Shown here: piece after piece, positions 35,201 to 43,195 of the stretch
Layout of the letters: every line of letters begins with the position of its first letter
Numbering within the stretch: position 1 is the stretch's first letter
Assembly: GCF_036013525.1 (NCBI RefSeq)
Contig: NZ_CP107853.1
Span: 7,564,001-7,628,000 of the forward strand
DNA from: Nonomuraea sp. NBC_00507
GTDB taxonomy: Bacteria; Actinomycetota; Actinomycetes; Streptosporangiales; Streptosporangiaceae
Reading direction: 5' to 3'
DNA: 64,000 nucleotides
The notes under the pieces: model-generated
The model's database searches: none
What the model saw: only the letters and a program-made list of their open reading frames with translations
Told to the model about the DNA's origin: nothing
Made by a program: the position numbers and the translations under genes

Positions 35201-35461
35201 CTCCTGGCTCGGCTGCTGTTCCTGGAGGACGATCCGGCCGGCGCGGCCACCGCGCTCGGCCTGAGCCAGGCCATCCGCGGCACCTTCGACCACGGCGACA
35301 CCGAACTGTGCTCCCTTGCGGAGACGCTCTCGCAACGGCTCGGCCGTACCGACTACGACACCGCCTACCAACGGGGCGCCGACATGACACCCCACGAGGC
35401 CACCGACCGGCTGACAAAACTCGCGCTCACGGAGGTGGCCTGCCCGCCGGCCCGGCGTTAG
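32285..35461 (+). CDS. AfsR-like SARP regulator (HTH-BTAD-NB-ARC-TPR)
   Basis: 1058 residues. A winged-helix Trans_reg_C domain is at 1-95 (VNALHGLVHRLRKAL...YRLHV) and a BTAD domain at about 100-240. An NB-ARC ATPase has Walker A GPGGVGKTRL near 295-304, VLVLDNCEQI, and LDGLPLALELAAARLR near 465-480. TPR-like helices run to the end. Such proteins activate secondary-metabolic or neighbouring genes, often with input from Ser/Thr kinases. The ATG at 32285 follows a TTG two codons earlier that I do not favour. It is divergent from the serine hydrolase, its most likely local target. Confidence 0.9.
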   Translation: MRIELLGPVRAYANDGAPIDVGGVMVRALLARLALAEGETVSVDALVDGLWREHPRGGTVNALHGLVHRLRKALGGAGVVERAAGGYRLHVRAEDVDAVRFEEKAKRGGRELAAGAAQRAASLLDEALALWRGDALADVRDAPFAGTAGTRLEELRVAAIEDRFEAELRLGRHDEILADMAAVAASHPLRERLAGLRMRALHAAGRQSDALAVFEQVRGTLAEELGVDPSEELRQTHLAVVRGELTIPEAEQARPEAAPGRLPALLTSFVGREEELRLLAGLLETSRLVTVVGPGGVGKTRLTVEVASRHRAHQRGRVWLVPLAGVNTADGLPEAVLGALSVADAQPSGTPLDRVVSLLAGGEGVLVLDNCEQICGPVAEFAGQLLERQPYVTILATSREPLDVMGETLCRLGPLDLPPAHADSAQAGESDAVRLFLDRAAAVQPGLVLDAPTATSVVDIVRRLDGLPLALELAAARLRTMSADQLARRLDDRFRLLSTGNRAAQPRQQTLHAVIEWSWDLLTDQERTLARRMSIFPARTGIAAIEAVCSDETLPAGEVIYLLDSLVDKSIVERAGHAYRMLETIRAHAADKLRLAGEAEAVLRRLARHFADLAEEHEPLLRSDKQAESLRLFQAEYDNLMFALQTAIDGGDAETAARILGPLYWYWVMLRYDARADAYVAKVAEFGDALPAQARAAFTAIHLVAGEGAPTKEPDRLRALIDDCAHTGALRRYPMLLTTALMMALTLGLDELVDQEIARVRSGSDRWAIACTFMIEAMRYRERGDRESSATAMAAALHAFKEAGDRWWTAKTLYGLAQIHAIAGDHDQAIAAYEHSLAIATDLGSQDEVSTRLGLATERMRAGDLTGAQHDIETAERAAWERGHRVLEIEVLGSLAELYRRSGAIERADQELDRMETLARRLRLTAETMENLLVPARMANLLTAGDAAPARELLPRAMQAAQAHMNTPAAAQLLARLLFLEDDPAGAATALGLSQAIRGTFDHGDTELCSLAETLSQRLGRTDYDTAYQRGADMTPHEATDRLTKLALTEVACPPARR

Positions 35462-35568
35462 TCGAACGTGTCGCCGTGCAGGGCGGCCAGTTTCCGCTGC
35501 GCCGGGGCCAAACGGCGGCATTGGCGCGCGGCTTGATGATCATCACTGGAGGTCGCCCCGGGTGACCG

Positions 35569-36105
35569 CTATCCACCCGGAGTCACGGTCGCGCCGGGCA
35601 GTGACTCCTTCTGAGCTTCCCGCGAGCCGACGACGGCGTTGAGCCCGCCGTTGACAGGCTGCGCGACCGCGTCGCCGGAGACGAAAGGCTTCGACGTCTC
35701 CCCCTCGACCCTGATCAGCATCCTGGTAGGGGTGCAGAACAAGCTGACCTTGCTCTCGCTGGAACTGCCCACCGCCGGCTCCATCGGCCCGGAAAACCCT
35801 ACTTCCCGCCCCGGGTGCCCCTCGGACGTGGTCAGATCGACGTACATGCTCCAGCCGGAGTCGGACAGCCCGCACCGGCCGGAGGAGTGAATCCACGCGA
35901 TCAGGTCGTGAGAGCCGACCCTGATCTGCGCCAGTGCACGCTCCGCCTCGCCGGGCAGTCTCCGGTGGCCGGTCAGGCCGTTCAGCTGGACCAACGGCCA
36001 CTGGGCCGGGTTCTTCAGCAGCGGGTTCGCAGGCGGCGCGGAGCACGCGCCGAGGGCCGGTAACAGCAGGAACGCGACCACGGTCCGCGCCAGACGATCG
36101 ATCAC
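35569..36105 (-). CDS. small lipoprotein, unknown function
   Basis: 178 residues. The N-terminus has a lipoprotein signal: hydrophobic TVVAFLLLPALGAC with Cys21 in the lipobox. The rest is hydrophilic, with CGLSDSGWSMYVDL and CTPTRMLIRVEGE, and matches no family I know. It is probably anchored outside the membrane. It stands alone next to the left end of the IS605-type element. Confidence 0.7.
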   Translation of the reverse strand: MIDRLARTVVAFLLLPALGACSAPPANPLLKNPAQWPLVQLNGLTGHRRLPGEAERALAQIRVGSHDLIAWIHSSGRCGLSDSGWSMYVDLTTSEGHPGREVGFSGPMEPAVGSSSESKVSLFCTPTRMLIRVEGETSKPFVSGDAVAQPVNGGLNAVVGSREAQKESLPGATVTPGG

Positions 36106-36190
36106 TGTGATTCCCTGTTCGTGACGACTCAGACGATCTTGAGTCTACCGAGGTGCGGGCCAGTGCTCCCGCCATTAGGTGGGGGTGAAC

Positions 36191-36216
36191 GCCCTTGCGG
36201 GAAGGCCTCCAAGGGC
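36191..36216. repeat. IS605 left-end hairpin
   Basis: GCCCTTG (36191-36197) pairs perfectly with CAAGGGC (36210-36216), leaving a 12-nt loop. It lies about 58 bp outside the tnpA stop, the position expected for the left-end structure recognised by a Y1 transposase. Confidence 0.55.
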
Positions 36217-36273
36217 CTGAGTGTGTCCTGATCCGCACTCTGGGAACGCGGTGTGCCGCGTCTGGTCTTGATC

Positions 36274-36705
36274 TCATTTCTGGGGCCGGTCCTGGGACTG
36301 GAGGTAGGTGTGGACGGTGGCCAGGTCCGCGTCGCCGGTCGAGCCTGCGTAGTAGGAGCGGGACCAGAAGTGGCCGCTCCATAGGTGTGTGCGGACGTGG
36401 GTGTTGTATTCCTGGCGGAGGTAGCGGGCTGAGACGCCTTTGAGGGAGTTGACGAGGGAGGACAGGGCGACCTTGGGCGGGTAGCGGACCAGGAGGTGGA
36501 CGTGGTCGTGTGCGCCGTTGAAGTCGGTCAGTTCGCAGTCGAATTTCTCGCACACCTCTATCATGATCTGTTCGCAGCGTTCCAGCATGGGGCTGGTGAG
36601 TGCGTCCCGCCGATATTTCGTGACAAACACCAAATGCGCGGACAGATCGTGGACGCAGTGACGCCCGGTTCTGATGTCGGGGTTCGGTTCCCATCGCGGT
36701 GACAT
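36274..36705 (-). CDS. tnpA: IS200/IS605 transposase TnpA (Y1-HUH)
   Basis: 143 residues. The HUH motif is HDHVHLLVRYPP at about 65-76. The catalytic Tyr lies in the C-terminal helix VHTYLQSQ. SARYLRQEY and WSGHFWSRSYYAGSTG complete the family pattern. It cuts and rejoins single-stranded DNA at the element ends. It is divergent from tnpB with only 15 bp between start codons, so promoters must lie inside the coding regions or the transcripts are leaderless. Confidence 0.93.
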   Translation of the reverse strand: MSPRWEPNPDIRTGRHCVHDLSAHLVFVTKYRRDALTSPMLERCEQIMIEVCEKFDCELTDFNGAHDHVHLLVRYPPKVALSSLVNSLKGVSARYLRQEYNTHVRTHLWSGHFWSRSYYAGSTGDADLATVHTYLQSQDRPQK

Positions 36706-36720
36706 ACACCAAACGATAGA

Positions 36721-38046
36721 ATGAGCCGCGTGGAGCAGGAGAAACGCAACCGCGCTCATGTCACCCGCCTGGAGTTGGACCAGCGGCAGAGCGCCGTCTT
36801 GGACGGCCAGGCGCACAACGCGCGCACACTGTGGAACCTGCTGCACGAGTTCTTCACCTTCCGGCAGGGCCGCTTCGCCTCCCTCGCCCAGTGCGACGAG
36901 GCCATCCGGGCCGCCCGCAAAGAGATCGACTGGCTCAACGACCTGCCCGCCCAAGCGGCGCAAGCCGTGCTGAAGACCTACCGGCAGGCGTGGGCCAACT
37001 ACTTCAACCCCGACCACCCGGCCGAACGCCCCACGTTCAAGAGCCGGTTCCGCTCCCGGATGGCCGTGGACGTCCCCCAGGCGCGGGACCTGAACATCAC
37101 CCGGATCAACCGCCGGTGGGGCGCGGTCACCATCCCCAAACTCGGCCGGGTCCGCTTCCGATGGACCAAAGACCTGCCGGTCGTCACGAAGGGCGGCCCG
37201 CACGGGAAGATCACCGGAGCGCGGCTGGTGAAGGAGACCACCGGGTGGCACATCGTGTTTCGTATCCAGACCGAGCAGCCGGTGCCGGCCCCGCATCCGG
37301 GGCCGCACACCGCGATCGACCGGGGCATCGCCGTACCGCTCGCCCTGGCAGGCGGAGAGAAGATCTTCCACCGTAAAGAATGGCTGACCGGCGGGGAGCA
37401 GGAGCGGCTGCTCCATCTGGAGCGCAAGGCCGCCCGCCAGAAACGAGCCGCGAAACCAGGACAGCGCACCAGCAACCGGCTGAAGACAACCTATGACCAG
37501 ATCGCCCGCCTGCGCGCGAAAGCCAAACGCCGGGCCATCGACTGGCAGCACCAGACCACAGCGAAGCTCACCGACCGGTTCGGCGTCATCGTGCTGGAAG
37601 ACCTCAAGGTCAAGAACATGATGGCGAGCGCCTCCGGCACCCTCCAACAGCCGGGCACGAACGTCGCCCAAAAACGCGGCCTGAACCGGGCCATCGCCAC
37701 CGAGGCGTGGGGCCGCACCGCCGAGTTCCTCACCTACAAGGCCACCACCAAGGGCGGCCAGGTCGTCTACATCCCGGCACTGGGCACCAGCCAGGAATGC
37801 CACGCCTGCCACACGATCAACGAAGGCTCGCGCCAGAGTCAGCCCCGGTTCGTGTGCAGGAATCCAGCATGCGGGTGGATCGGCAACGCCGACGTCAACG
37901 CCGCCCGCACCCAGTTGCATCGGTACAACTCAGCCGCCGGACGGGCGGTCACCAGACGTGGAGGCCCTGCACCACTGGGGCCGCTGAAGCGTCAAGCACC
38001 TCACGGCGGGACTACCCGCACCACCCCCCACCGGGTGGCCGCGTAG
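36721..38046 (+). CDS. tnpB: TnpB RNA-guided nuclease (IS605 OrfB)
   Basis: 441 residues. The N-terminal OrfB helix-turn-helix/wedge part is followed by a split RuvC domain: Asp in HTAIDRGIAVPLA (about 195-207), Glu in FGVIVLEDLKVKNM (about 288-301) and Asp in GNADVNAARTQL (near 390-401). The zinc ribbon has CHAC and CRNPAC. All three acidic residues and four cysteines are present, so it should be an active guide-dependent DNA nuclease, the ancestor type of Cas12. Its guide RNA would come from the right end of the element, overlapping the tnpB 3' end. Confidence 0.93.
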   Translation: MSRVEQEKRNRAHVTRLELDQRQSAVLDGQAHNARTLWNLLHEFFTFRQGRFASLAQCDEAIRAARKEIDWLNDLPAQAAQAVLKTYRQAWANYFNPDHPAERPTFKSRFRSRMAVDVPQARDLNITRINRRWGAVTIPKLGRVRFRWTKDLPVVTKGGPHGKITGARLVKETTGWHIVFRIQTEQPVPAPHPGPHTAIDRGIAVPLALAGGEKIFHRKEWLTGGEQERLLHLERKAARQKRAAKPGQRTSNRLKTTYDQIARLRAKAKRRAIDWQHQTTAKLTDRFGVIVLEDLKVKNMMASASGTLQQPGTNVAQKRGLNRAIATEAWGRTAEFLTYKATTKGGQVVYIPALGTSQECHACHTINEGSRQSQPRFVCRNPACGWIGNADVNAARTQLHRYNSAAGRAVTRRGGPAPLGPLKRQAPHGGTTRTTPHRVAA

Positions 38047-38090
38047 CGGCCATGAGAATCCTCCCCAATCAAAGGGAGGAGCACGTCAAG
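37950..38090 (+). ncRNA. candidate omega/reRNA scaffold at IS605 right end
   Basis: In IS200/IS605 elements the TnpB guide RNA covers the 3' end of tnpB and the right-end hairpin, with the guide segment reading into flanking DNA. Here a perfect 7-bp hairpin TCCTCCC/GGGAGGA (38059-38065, 38074-38080) is followed by GCACGTCAAG, matching the expected 3' end of the scaffold. The guide would then begin near 38091. The 5' boundary is arbitrary. Confidence 0.4.
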
Positions 38091-38266
38091 CATCTCACCT
38101 GACGCACACACACACCACGCTCCGCGAGATGTCGGCCGGCGACATGGGCTGATCTCCGACGTCAGCGGCGCCCGGAACGGCCGTGCCCGCCCACGGCAGT
38201 GGCCACGGTGAGTGACACCTGCCAGCCTCAGCAGCATCTCATGGCCGTCCTGCCGCGGTACGGCGG

Positions 38267-40231
38267 CTAGGCAGAGGTGTCGCGGAGCGCATCGGCGAGG
38301 GCGGCGAGGTGGTCGGAGACCGGGCCCAGGGTGAGCAGGCCGCTGCCCGCGCCCGCCAGCTCCCCGGCCGCCGGGGCCAGCGCGGTGCGGGCGCGGCGCA
38401 TCGCCTCCCGGTCGCCGAGGGCCACCGCAGCCCGCGCCACCAGGCACCACATCGCCTCCATCAGCAGGTCTTCCGGCGGTTCCGGCAGGGCCGCCAGCGC
38501 CGCCGCGGCCTCGTCGCGGCGGTCGGCGGCCAGCAGCAGGGGGCGGACCCACGGCTCGTACGGTCCCCAGTCCGCCTCGCCGGTCCCGGGCGGCAGGCCG
38601 CGGCGCACGCGCGCGCAGAGCGACGCCAGCGGCAGCAACCCGCGCTGCAGTCCCGGCATGCCGGCGCCGTCCAGCCGCGCGGCCGCCCGGCGGTAGGCCG
38701 CCTCCACCTCCTCAACCGCCGGCGCCGGCCCGGTCACGTCGAGGCGAAGTGCCCGGTACCAGGCGGTGAACACGCTCACCAGCGGCAGCTCATGCCGTTC
38801 GGCCAGCCGTTCCGCGGCGGCGGCGTGCTCGTCGGCGACCGCGAAGTCGGCCCGCGCGCACCGTGCCTGCAAGCGGATGAGATGCCCGAGCACCTCGAAG
38901 GTGACCAGCCCGTGCCGGGCCGACAACGCCACCAGCTCCGCGCCGACCTCGTCCCGGCGACCGGCCAGCCCCGCACGCGAGAAGGTCTGCATGAACACGC
39001 CGTTGAGCGCGAAGGCCAGCAACGCGGGATCGTCCAGCCGGCGCGCGATCTCCTCCGCCTGCCGGGCCGCCGCACCCCCACGCGCGGCATGCGTGCCGCG
39101 CGACTCCAGCGCGATCGTGGCCAGCAGCCGTGCCCGTACCGCGTCCGGCGCGCCCGGCGGGAGCGCGGCCAGGGCGCGTTCGGCCGCCGCCACGACCTGC
39201 GCCGCCTGCTCCGCGTCATCCGCACGGGTCCAGATCGCCGGCACGTCGTAGGATCCGATCACCCGCGCCGTCAGCTCCGCCTCGCCCAGCTCCTCGGCCG
39301 CCGCGATCGCCGCCACCCGGTGCCGGCGCGCCGCCTCCAGGCCCGCGCCGCCGGTCACGGCCAGATCGCGCATCAACGTCACCGTCGACTCCAGCCGCGC
39401 CCTGGCGCCCGCCGGCACACTGCGGTCGTAGGCGGCCGCCGCCTGCGCCCACACCGAGCCCGCCGTACCCGACAGCGGGTCAAGATGCGGGGCATGACGC
39501 AAGATGTCGGCCTCCAGCCGGCGCAGCCGCGGCCCCGGATCCACCCCCAGCTGCTCAGCCAGCAGGCCGCGCGCCCGGCGCAGCACCGCCAGCGCGTCGC
39601 CTTGGCGGCCGGTACGGTACAGCGCCAGGGCCAGCAGCCGCCAGCCGTCCTCCCGCCAGGGGTTCTCGGCCACGTGTGCGTCCAGGTCCGGCACCGCCTC
39701 GCCGGCCAGCCCCAGAGCCAGCAGCGCCTCGGCCCGCCGCTCGATCGCGTGCAGGCGCAGCTCGGCCAGGCGCGAACGCTCCGCCCGTGCCCAGTCCTGG
39801 CCGGCGAACTCGGCGTAGGAAGGCCCGCGCCACCAGCCCAGAGCCTCCTCCAGCCGCTCGAGAGCCGGCCGCGGCGGCAGCGCCGCGGCGGCGGTGACCG
39901 CCTGCTCGAACCGCCAGGCGTCCACCGCGTCGGGGGCGGCGCGCAGCGCGTACCCCGGACCTTCGGTCACCAGCAGCCGCGGCGCGGCGCGCGGCGGCCG
40001 CTCCGGCTCCAGCGCGCGGCGCAGCGCCGCCACGAACGTGCGCAGCGCCGCCACCGCACCCGGCGGCGGCTCGTCCTGCCACAGGTCCCCGGCCAGGCGC
40101 GTCACCGGTACGACGCGGCGGCGGGCGACGATCAGTCGGGCCAGCACCGCGCGGTGCCGCGGCCCTTTGACGTCGACCACGCCACCGGCCTCGTCCCAGG
40201 CCGTCACCGGCCCCAGCACCCCGAACCGCAC
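38267..40231 (-). CDS. SARP-family regulator without ATPase domain
   Basis: 654 residues from the GTG at 40231. The winged-helix Trans_reg_C domain (VRFGVLGPVTAWDE...RHRAVLARLIVARRRVV) occupies about 1-95 and a BTAD domain about 100-245 (RAEALLALGLAGEAVPDLDAHV). Residues 250-650 are Ala/Arg-rich helical repeats, probably TPR-like, with no Walker motifs. It thus lies between small SARPs and AfsR. It is divergent from the alpha/beta-hydrolase at 40335, 103 bp apart, which is likely its target. Confidence 0.85.
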   Translation of the reverse strand: MRFGVLGPVTAWDEAGGVVDVKGPRHRAVLARLIVARRRVVPVTRLAGDLWQDEPPPGAVAALRTFVAALRRALEPERPPRAAPRLLVTEGPGYALRAAPDAVDAWRFEQAVTAAAALPPRPALERLEEALGWWRGPSYAEFAGQDWARAERSRLAELRLHAIERRAEALLALGLAGEAVPDLDAHVAENPWREDGWRLLALALYRTGRQGDALAVLRRARGLLAEQLGVDPGPRLRRLEADILRHAPHLDPLSGTAGSVWAQAAAAYDRSVPAGARARLESTVTLMRDLAVTGGAGLEAARRHRVAAIAAAEELGEAELTARVIGSYDVPAIWTRADDAEQAAQVVAAAERALAALPPGAPDAVRARLLATIALESRGTHAARGGAAARQAEEIARRLDDPALLAFALNGVFMQTFSRAGLAGRRDEVGAELVALSARHGLVTFEVLGHLIRLQARCARADFAVADEHAAAAERLAERHELPLVSVFTAWYRALRLDVTGPAPAVEEVEAAYRRAAARLDGAGMPGLQRGLLPLASLCARVRRGLPPGTGEADWGPYEPWVRPLLLAADRRDEAAAALAALPEPPEDLLMEAMWCLVARAAVALGDREAMRRARTALAPAAGELAGAGSGLLTLGPVSDHLAALADALRDTSA

Positions 40232-40334
40232 CGTTCGACCACCCTCCTCAGCCAGCCACGGTAGCGCGCTGATCGGATGCTCATTCGCGCCCGGCACGCT
40301 GAACGGGTCACCTTCGGCAAAGGAGCCCACCATC

Positions 40335-41234
40335 ATGACGACCAGCAGCGACACCAGCAGCGACACCATCGCCGGCTTCGACTACCGGCGCGTCCCCGTC
40401 GCCGAAGGCGTGTCACTCAACGTGGCCGTCGCGGGTGAGGGCAGCCCCCTCGTGCTGCTGCACGGCTTCCCCCAGACGCACCTGATGTGGCGGCACGTCG
40501 CCGCCGACCTGGCCGCCGACCACACCGTCATCTGTCCCGACCTGCGCGGGTACGGCGCCAGCGACAAACCCGCCGAGACCCTCGCCGCCACTTACGCCAA
40601 GCGCACCATGGCCGCCGACGTCGTGGCGCTGGCCCATGCGCTGGGTCATGAGCGGTTCGCGCTGGCCGGGCACGACCGGGGCGCCCTGGTCGCCTTCCGC
40701 GCCGGGCTCGACCATCCGGCGGCGATCACCCACCTGGCCTGCCTGGACGTGCTGCCGACCCTGGACATGTGGCAGGTGATGCGCGGCGCGGGCGCGGCCG
40801 TCGGCTTTCACCTGTACCTGATGGCCCAGCCTCCCGGCCTGCCCGAGGAGATGATCGCCGCCAGCGCGGACACGTTCTTCGGCCACTTCCTCGACCTGTG
40901 GGCCGGCGACCCGCGGGCGATCCCGGACGGCGTGCGCGCCGCGTACCTGCGGGCCTGCCGCCAGGCGATCCCCTCGATCGTCGCCGACTACCGTGCCTCC
41001 GCCGGGATCGACGCCGAACACGACCGGGCCGACCGGGAGGCGGGCCACCGGCTGCGGATGCCGGTCACCGTGCTGCAGCAGGACTGGGGGACGGCGCTCG
41101 GCTACGACGCGGCGGCGCTGTGGCGTGCCTGGGCGCCCGACCTGCGGCACGAGACCGTCACCTGCGGACACTTCATGGCGGAGGAGGCGCCCGCCGACGT
41201 CGTCAAGGCGCTGCGTGCCCTGCTCACCCGCTGA
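40335..41234 (+). CDS. alpha/beta-hydrolase, haloacetate dehalogenase/epoxide hydrolase-like
   Basis: 299 residues. The signature is LVLLHGFPQTHLMWRHVA near 40-57, then CPDLRGYGASDKP, and an Asp nucleophile in GHDRGALVAFR near 112-122. Asp at this position marks dehalogenases and epoxide hydrolases rather than Ser esterases. The catalytic His is in TCGHFMAEEAP near 279-289. AAGGAG lies 10 bp before the ATG. It is probably controlled by the divergent SARP regulator. Confidence 0.88.
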   Translation: MTTSSDTSSDTIAGFDYRRVPVAEGVSLNVAVAGEGSPLVLLHGFPQTHLMWRHVAADLAADHTVICPDLRGYGASDKPAETLAATYAKRTMAADVVALAHALGHERFALAGHDRGALVAFRAGLDHPAAITHLACLDVLPTLDMWQVMRGAGAAVGFHLYLMAQPPGLPEEMIAASADTFFGHFLDLWAGDPRAIPDGVRAAYLRACRQAIPSIVADYRASAGIDAEHDRADREAGHRLRMPVTVLQQDWGTALGYDAAALWRAWAPDLRHETVTCGHFMAEEAPADVVKALRALLTR

Positions 41235-41293
41235 CGGGCGCGAGGAGAGCCGCTCGTGCGACGCCGGCCGGGACGTACGCGGCCGCCGGTCGG

Positions 41294-41698
41294 TTAGACG
41301 ACGGGGCGGGCGTCAGCGAGGCCACGCAGTCCAGCCGCTGCATCTCCCGCCGGTTGCGGCGCACGGTGTCGGCCGCCCAGTCGAGGATGACCGCACCCAG
41401 ACCGGCCGCCCGGCGGCGGACCGCCATGGTGCACGTAGCCGGCCGAACCGGCCGCATCCGCCCACAGGGGGTCGGACCAGTCCAGGGTGAGCGTGCCGAC
41501 GGCCGTGTCGCCGGCGCGGACCAGCCACGTCTCTCCCCGTGTGATCGCCTCGTCGATCCAGGAGGGCTCGAAACGGTCCGGCCACTGGGTGACGTCGCGC
41601 CGCCTGAGCCAGTCCGCCGCCTCGTTCAGCACGCTCAGGACCTCTGCCGTGTGGGCCGGTGAGGCGCGGTGGAAGGAGAGGTTCGCGGGTGTCGGCAT
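41294..41698 (-). pseudogene. GNAT acetyltransferase with frameshift and lost C-terminus
   Basis: The first frame gives a GNAT N-terminus (VLSVLNEAADWLRRRDVTQW, then WLVRAGDTAVGTLTLDWSDP and AGSAGYVH). After GYVH the match moves to another frame: MAVRRRAAGLGAVILDWAAD then RREMQRLDCVAS, which is the acetyl-CoA-binding part. A one-base loss at about 41430 explains the shift. The final strand and helix (usually ..LRDYYRRLGF) are absent in both frames, so the gene is dead even without the frameshift. Confidence 0.75.
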
Positions 41699-41734
41699 GC
41701 GTCGATCCTACCGCTCGTTTGATAAGATGAACGA

Positions 41735-42439
41735 ATGGTTCACCAAAATAGTGCACTGCAGGATGCCCTCTACCTCGACGACACCTACCTCGCTGAGATC
41801 ACCACCACCGTGATCGCAGCGGGGCGGGACGAGGCCGGTGGCGCGTGGATCGCGGTGCGCGACAATCTTTTCCACCCCCAAGGCGGCGGACAGCCCGCCG
41901 ACCGCGGCTGGGTGGGGGAGCGGGAGGTCGTTCCCGTCCGCCATGCCCCCACCGGCCTGGTGGTGCTCACCGGGGGCGAGCCTGGACCGGTCGACGGCGA
42001 CGTCGTCCACACCCGCGTCGACGCGGGTGTGCGCCTGCTGCACGCGGCTCTGCACACCGCCGGCCACCTCGTCGAAGCGGCGAGCAGGGCCGAGGGCTGG
42101 ACCCTGGCCGGCAGCAACCACTTCCCCGGCCAGGCCCGCATCGAGCTCACCCCGTCCGAGACGGGCACGCGCCTGGCCGATGCCGAGGACCGGGACAAGG
42201 CCGCCGACCGGCTGCGCGCGTTCGTGGCCGCGGCCGTGGCCGACGACCTGCCGGTCGTCGCCGAGCACGACGCCGCCGGCCGCCGGATCGTCCGGCTCGG
42301 CGATCTGCACGCCGCCCCCTGCGGCGGCACGCACGTCCGCAGTCTCGCCGACCTGGCGCAGGTGACGATCTCCGCCGTCAAACTCAAAAAGGGCCGCGTA
42401 CGCGTCTCCTACACCGCCTCCCACAGGCCGGCGCGGTGA
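41735..42439 (+). CDS. AlaX-type alanyl-tRNA editing protein
   Basis: 234 residues. The N-terminal FHPQGGGQPADRGW is the AlaRS/ThrRS second additional domain signature. The zinc ligands are HxxxH in LHTAGHLVEAA near 108-118 and CxxxH in CGGTH near 194-198. AlaX proteins hydrolyse Ser or Gly wrongly charged on tRNA-Ala. The start region (AAGATGAACGAATGG) is AT-rich and has no strong ribosome site. Its TGA overlaps the GTG of an XRE-cupin regulator, so the two are translationally coupled, which is unusual for a translation-quality factor. Confidence 0.9.
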   Translation: MVHQNSALQDALYLDDTYLAEITTTVIAAGRDEAGGAWIAVRDNLFHPQGGGQPADRGWVGEREVVPVRHAPTGLVVLTGGEPGPVDGDVVHTRVDAGVRLLHAALHTAGHLVEAASRAEGWTLAGSNHFPGQARIELTPSETGTRLADAEDRDKAADRLRAFVAAAVADDLPVVAEHDAAGRRIVRLGDLHAAPCGGTHVRSLADLAQVTISAVKLKKGRVRVSYTASHRPAR

Positions 42440-43011
42440 GCACCGCCGACCGGGACCGCCGTCCCGCCAGCAGCGCGGCCGCCGCGGCCGGCGCCCAGAT
42501 CCAGCGCCGCCGCCGGCAGCGCGGCATGAGCCAGGCCGAGCTGGCCCGCCGCACCGGCCTGAGCAAGGCGACGCTGTCGCAGCTGGAGGCCGGTATGGGC
42601 AACCCCACCCTCGACACCCTGGACGCCATCGCCGTCGCGCTGGCCGTCCCGCTCACCGACCTGCTGACCCGGGCGAACGACCCGGGCGTCGTGCACCTAC
42701 CGGCGACCGCCGCCGCCGGCGACGGTCCCACGCGTGAACTGCTGCGCCGCATCAGCGGCGGCCACAGCCTGGAGATCTGGCGGCTGCGCCTGCCGCCGGA
42801 CACCGCCGTCGACGGCGTGCCCCACGCGCCCGGCACGACCGAGCATCTCCTGCTCGCCTCCGGCCGCCTCGTCGCCGGCCCCGCCGACGATCTGCGCCGG
42901 CTGGAGCCCGGAGACATGCTGGCCTTCGCCGGAGACGCCCCGCACCACTACCGCACCGGCGAGGTGCCCGCCGACGTCACCGTCGTCATCGCGTCCCCCG
43001 CCGCGGGCTGA
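42436..43011 (+). CDS. XRE-family regulator with C-terminal cupin
   Basis: 191 residues from the GTG overlapping the alaX-like stop. The helix-turn-helix is GAQIQRRRRQRGMSQAELARRTGLSKATLSQLEAG at about 20-54, and a cupin_2-type sensor domain occupies about 105-190 (TTEHLLLASGRLVAGPADD). Such regulators bind a small ligand in the cupin and control transport or amino-acid genes. Coupling to AlaX suggests it senses an amino acid, possibly Ala, Ser or Gly; that is inference. Confidence 0.88.
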   Translation: MSTADRDRRPASSAAAAAGAQIQRRRRQRGMSQAELARRTGLSKATLSQLEAGMGNPTLDTLDAIAVALAVPLTDLLTRANDPGVVHLPATAAAGDGPTRELLRRISGGHSLEIWRLRLPPDTAVDGVPHAPGTTEHLLLASGRLVAGPADDLRRLEPGDMLAFAGDAPHHYRTGEVPADVTVVIASPAAG

Positions 43012-43195
43012 CCGTCCCGGCCGCGTCATGCCCGCGCGAGGTGATGTCCAGGCGGCAAGGGCGGTGTAGAGACCCGGCGGCCCGCCGAACACGGCCCCGG
43101 CCAGCGCCTTAACCTCATCGGAAGAAGACCGTAAGGTCCTGACGGCAGCGTTGAGTCAGCACCGCACCACAAGCGACGTCGAAGGAAGACATCTC

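Larger units (their letters stand above)
36191..38090. mobile_element. IS605-type element with divergent tnpA and tnpB
   Basis: About 1.9 kb, delimited by a left-end hairpin (36191-36216) and a right-end hairpin followed by GCACGTCAAG (38059-38090). It encodes a Y1-HUH transposase on the minus strand and an RNA-guided nuclease TnpB on the plus strand. IS200/IS605 elements have subterminal hairpins, no inverted repeats and no target duplication, as seen here. Exact cleavage positions cannot be set from sequence alone. Confidence 0.75.

Noticed and set aside
36706..37920. N-terminal extension of TnpA across tnpB
   Set aside because: The frame is antisense to tnpB; TnpA is complete from the ATG at 36705.
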